From positions 124,001-188,000 of the forward strand of contig NZ_JADPKK010000022.1 in NCBI RefSeq assembly GCF_023073915.1: a stretch of 64,000 nt of DNA, given 5' to 3'. Made by a program: the position numbers and the translations under genes. Positions 63,733 to 64,000 of the stretch are shown piece by piece. The notes beneath the pieces are model-generated. The model was not told the DNA's origin. It saw nothing but the letters and a program-made list of their open reading frames with translations, and did no database searches. The DNA is from Bradyrhizobium sp. 149. GTDB taxonomy: Bacteria > Pseudomonadota > Alphaproteobacteria > Rhizobiales > Xanthobacteraceae. Numbering within the stretch: position 1 is the stretch's first letter; each line of letters begins with the position of its first letter.

Positions 63733-64000
63733 GGGAACGGACCAGGTTCATGCAACGATCCCGCTGGAGATATCGAAGCTGGTCATGGCGCACTGCGAGG
63801 TGGGTCACACTGGGTCCGCCGTAGTCGAAATGCGCCGATCTTTGAGTGGGTTACGTAGCCCAGCTCTATATCCCGGAGGCGCTGCACCGCGTCCGGGACA
63901 CGAGAGAGCTGAAGCTCGACTGCAACAGAAGGCCTGCGGAGAAGAAGAACTAACGCGTGCGTCCTGACCGCTTGAGGTCGGCGACCTTAAACCTGTTGCC
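63733..64000. other. Window end, no gene recognised
   Basis: 268 bases after the acyltransferase start. It contains short frames only. A gene may begin beyond the window. The tail near 63925-63990 (GAGAAGAAGAAC, then a CCGCTTGAGGTCGG stretch) is unremarkable. Confidence 0.45.

Noticed and set aside
63785-63967. ORF at the right end of the window
   Set aside because: Arg/Ala/Pro-rich translation with no ribosome site or motif; likely noise.

Overview
The window is chromosomal DNA of a high-GC alphaproteobacterium, most likely Bradyrhizobium or a close relative (Nitrobacteraceae). The evidence is the gene content: a ctaCDB-CtaF-like-ctaG-ctaE aa3 oxidase cluster, split F0 genes with atpF and atpF', MipZ, DivK-PleD, IalB, EipB, a phasin, and GGAAC/CGTT EcfG-type promoters. 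Palindromic intergenic repeats of the kind common in this group are also present. No rRNA, tRNA, CRISPR array, complete insertion sequence or prophage was recognised.

Layout. 1-1231: 5' end of tldD and an IalB-like secreted protein, both on the minus strand. 1679-8297: cytochrome c oxidase subunits II, I and III with haem O synthase, Cox11 (CtaG), a small membrane protein, a DUF983 protein and SURF1. 8404-10833: an NTF2-like protein, then a divergent histidine kinase/NarL-type regulator pair. 11064-14729: an EcfG-type promoter reading into a probable terminated small RNA, then thrC, an M16 peptidase and a GNAT acetyltransferase. 15595-18230: the ATP synthase F0 operon on the minus strand. 18591-27849: small conserved genes, a metabolite:H+ symporter with a large inserted loop, an orphan NarL-type regulator, a cluster of dispersed repeats, a glutathione S-transferase, a broken YidB-like gene and panC. 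28131-31951: mipZ, an alpha/beta hydrolase behind a second EcfG-type promoter, a von Willebrand A protein and a DnaJ-domain protein. 32192-38756: a D-Ala-D-Ala carboxypeptidase with a SPOR domain, a phasin behind two PhaR-like operators, a decayed TadG-like gene, and clpS-clpA. 38862-42397: a lipoprotein, a DHA2 exporter, an aldo/keto reductase and a small membrane ORF. 42496-45735: an AraC-type regulator divergent from a nitrilase and an aldoxime dehydratase. 45740-54571: a HAD phosphatase, a decayed TRAP binding protein, a lytic transglycosylase with SPOR domain, AzlCD, a TrmO-type protein, HIT, DUF482, GDPD, two RidA proteins and EipB. 54601-58606: DUF3572-dinB-ACT in overlapping array, then divK-pleD. 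58915-63732: TetR/MFS pair with a palindromic operator, a Tat-exported amidohydrolase and an acyltransferase.

Functional links. The cox and atp clusters supply terminal oxidation and ATP synthesis. DivK, PleD and MipZ belong to cell-cycle control. Two EcfG-type promoters place a small RNA and a hydrolase under the general stress response. PhaR-like TGCG-N-CGCA sites occur at the phasin promoter and inside the hydrolase leader, which suggests a link between polyhydroxybutyrate status and stress. The aldoxime dehydratase/nitrilase pair makes a two-step route from aldoxime through nitrile to carboxylic acid. Three genes (YidB-like, TadG-like, DctP-like) have each lost their middle and shifted frame.
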